Shown in pieces: positions 13,938 through 14,135 of a DNA stretch of 14,135 nt. Source of the stretch: an uncultured Prevotella sp. (GTDB lineage: Bacteria; Bacteroidota; Bacteroidia; Bacteroidales; Bacteroidaceae). Under the pieces are notes generated by a model. The model was not told where the DNA came from and did not search any database. It was given only the letters and a program-made list of their open reading frames with translations. The position numbers and the translations under genes are program-made. The DNA lies in contig URQS01000074.1 of assembly GCA_900550035.1 (NCBI GenBank), positions 1-14,135 on the forward strand, given 5' to 3'. The stretch's first letter is position 1. Each line of letters starts with the position of its first letter.

Positions 13938-14135
13938 AAGATGGAACATAGCTTTGTTGCATCTGCTTAGTGGCATTAGCAAAGAAGTTGCTTCGCTGTT
14001 CATGGGTGTTTGTTACTTGACATACTGTTTACAGTTGGTACACTCACTTTCTGCGACCATCGGGAGCAAAATTTCTCCGACCTCATGGTGGAGCGAGGAG
14101 TTTTGGGGTTCCCAAAACATAACCTCGCTCCCTCC
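13938..14135. other. Right edge, stacked inverted repeats, no gene
   Basis: No coding sequence is supported. Two adjacent hairpins occur. One spans 14056-14089 (ACCAT/ATGGT outer, GGAG/CTCC inner). The stronger one spans 14090-14131, with outer arms GGAGCGAGG/CCTCGCTCC (14090-14098, 14123-14131) and inner arms TTTTGGG/CCCAAAA (14101-14107, 14111-14117). They may terminate the restriction operon or belong to a mobile-element end beyond the window. Confidence 0.5.

Noticed and set aside
1..14135. tRNA, rRNA or CRISPR array
   Set aside because: No cloverleaf-like sequence, rRNA landmark or regularly spaced repeat was seen by eye on either strand.

Overview
The window looks like a Bacteroidota chromosome, probably Prevotella or a close relative. 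Several genes are preceded by the Bacteroidota -7 box TAnnTTTG (TACCTTTG, TATTTTTG, TAATTTTG), two of them with a well-placed TTTG -33 box. Starts lack Shine-Dalgarno sequences, and the housekeeping genes resemble Prevotella genes. The genus is inferred from general resemblance, not proved.

Left part, 1-7.8 kb, more GC-rich, mostly minus strand: an arginase-superfamily hydrolase; a plus-strand MntA/HepT (nucleotidyltransferase/HEPN) toxin-antitoxin pair; a minus-strand operon of a uracil/xanthine permease and a YjbR-like protein; a polytopic membrane protein followed by a YkuD_2-type L,D-transpeptidase-like protein; a small secreted protein with its own promoter and terminator; and a LytTR regulator directly abutting a membrane-anchored phosphodiester-glycosidase-like protein, with a 34-residue membrane peptide upstream.

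Right part, about 7.9-13.95 kb, more AT-rich, all plus strand, apparently an accessory defence island: a winged-helix Fic protein whose catalytic His is replaced by Gln and whose promoter carries three copies of a repeated operator-like sequence; a HigB-type toxin gene broken by a one-base frameshift, followed by an intact XRE antitoxin; 24 bases later a fused restriction-methylation subunit carrying the PE-x12-ExK nuclease motif of BcgI-like type IIB enzymes; an unusual specificity locus; and a second YjbR-like gene.

The most interesting object is the specificity locus (11998-13571). It encodes three tandem target-recognition modules, and a poly-G tract sits exactly at each of the two junctions (7 G and 8 G). 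Each tract is followed at once by TAA. Changing the G count therefore switches between a clean stop after the module and read-through into the next one. As sequenced, tract 1 is out of frame, so only module 1 plus a missense tail is made, while modules 2 and 3 are fused in another frame. One G gained in tract 1 gives a 524-residue three-module protein. One G gained in tract 1 plus one lost in tract 2 gives a 363-residue two-module protein, close to the length of BcgI B. This looks like a phase-variable type IIB-like restriction system that could change DNA specificity, and possibly dimer architecture, by slippage. The upstream XRE gene shares its transcription unit and could act as its controller.
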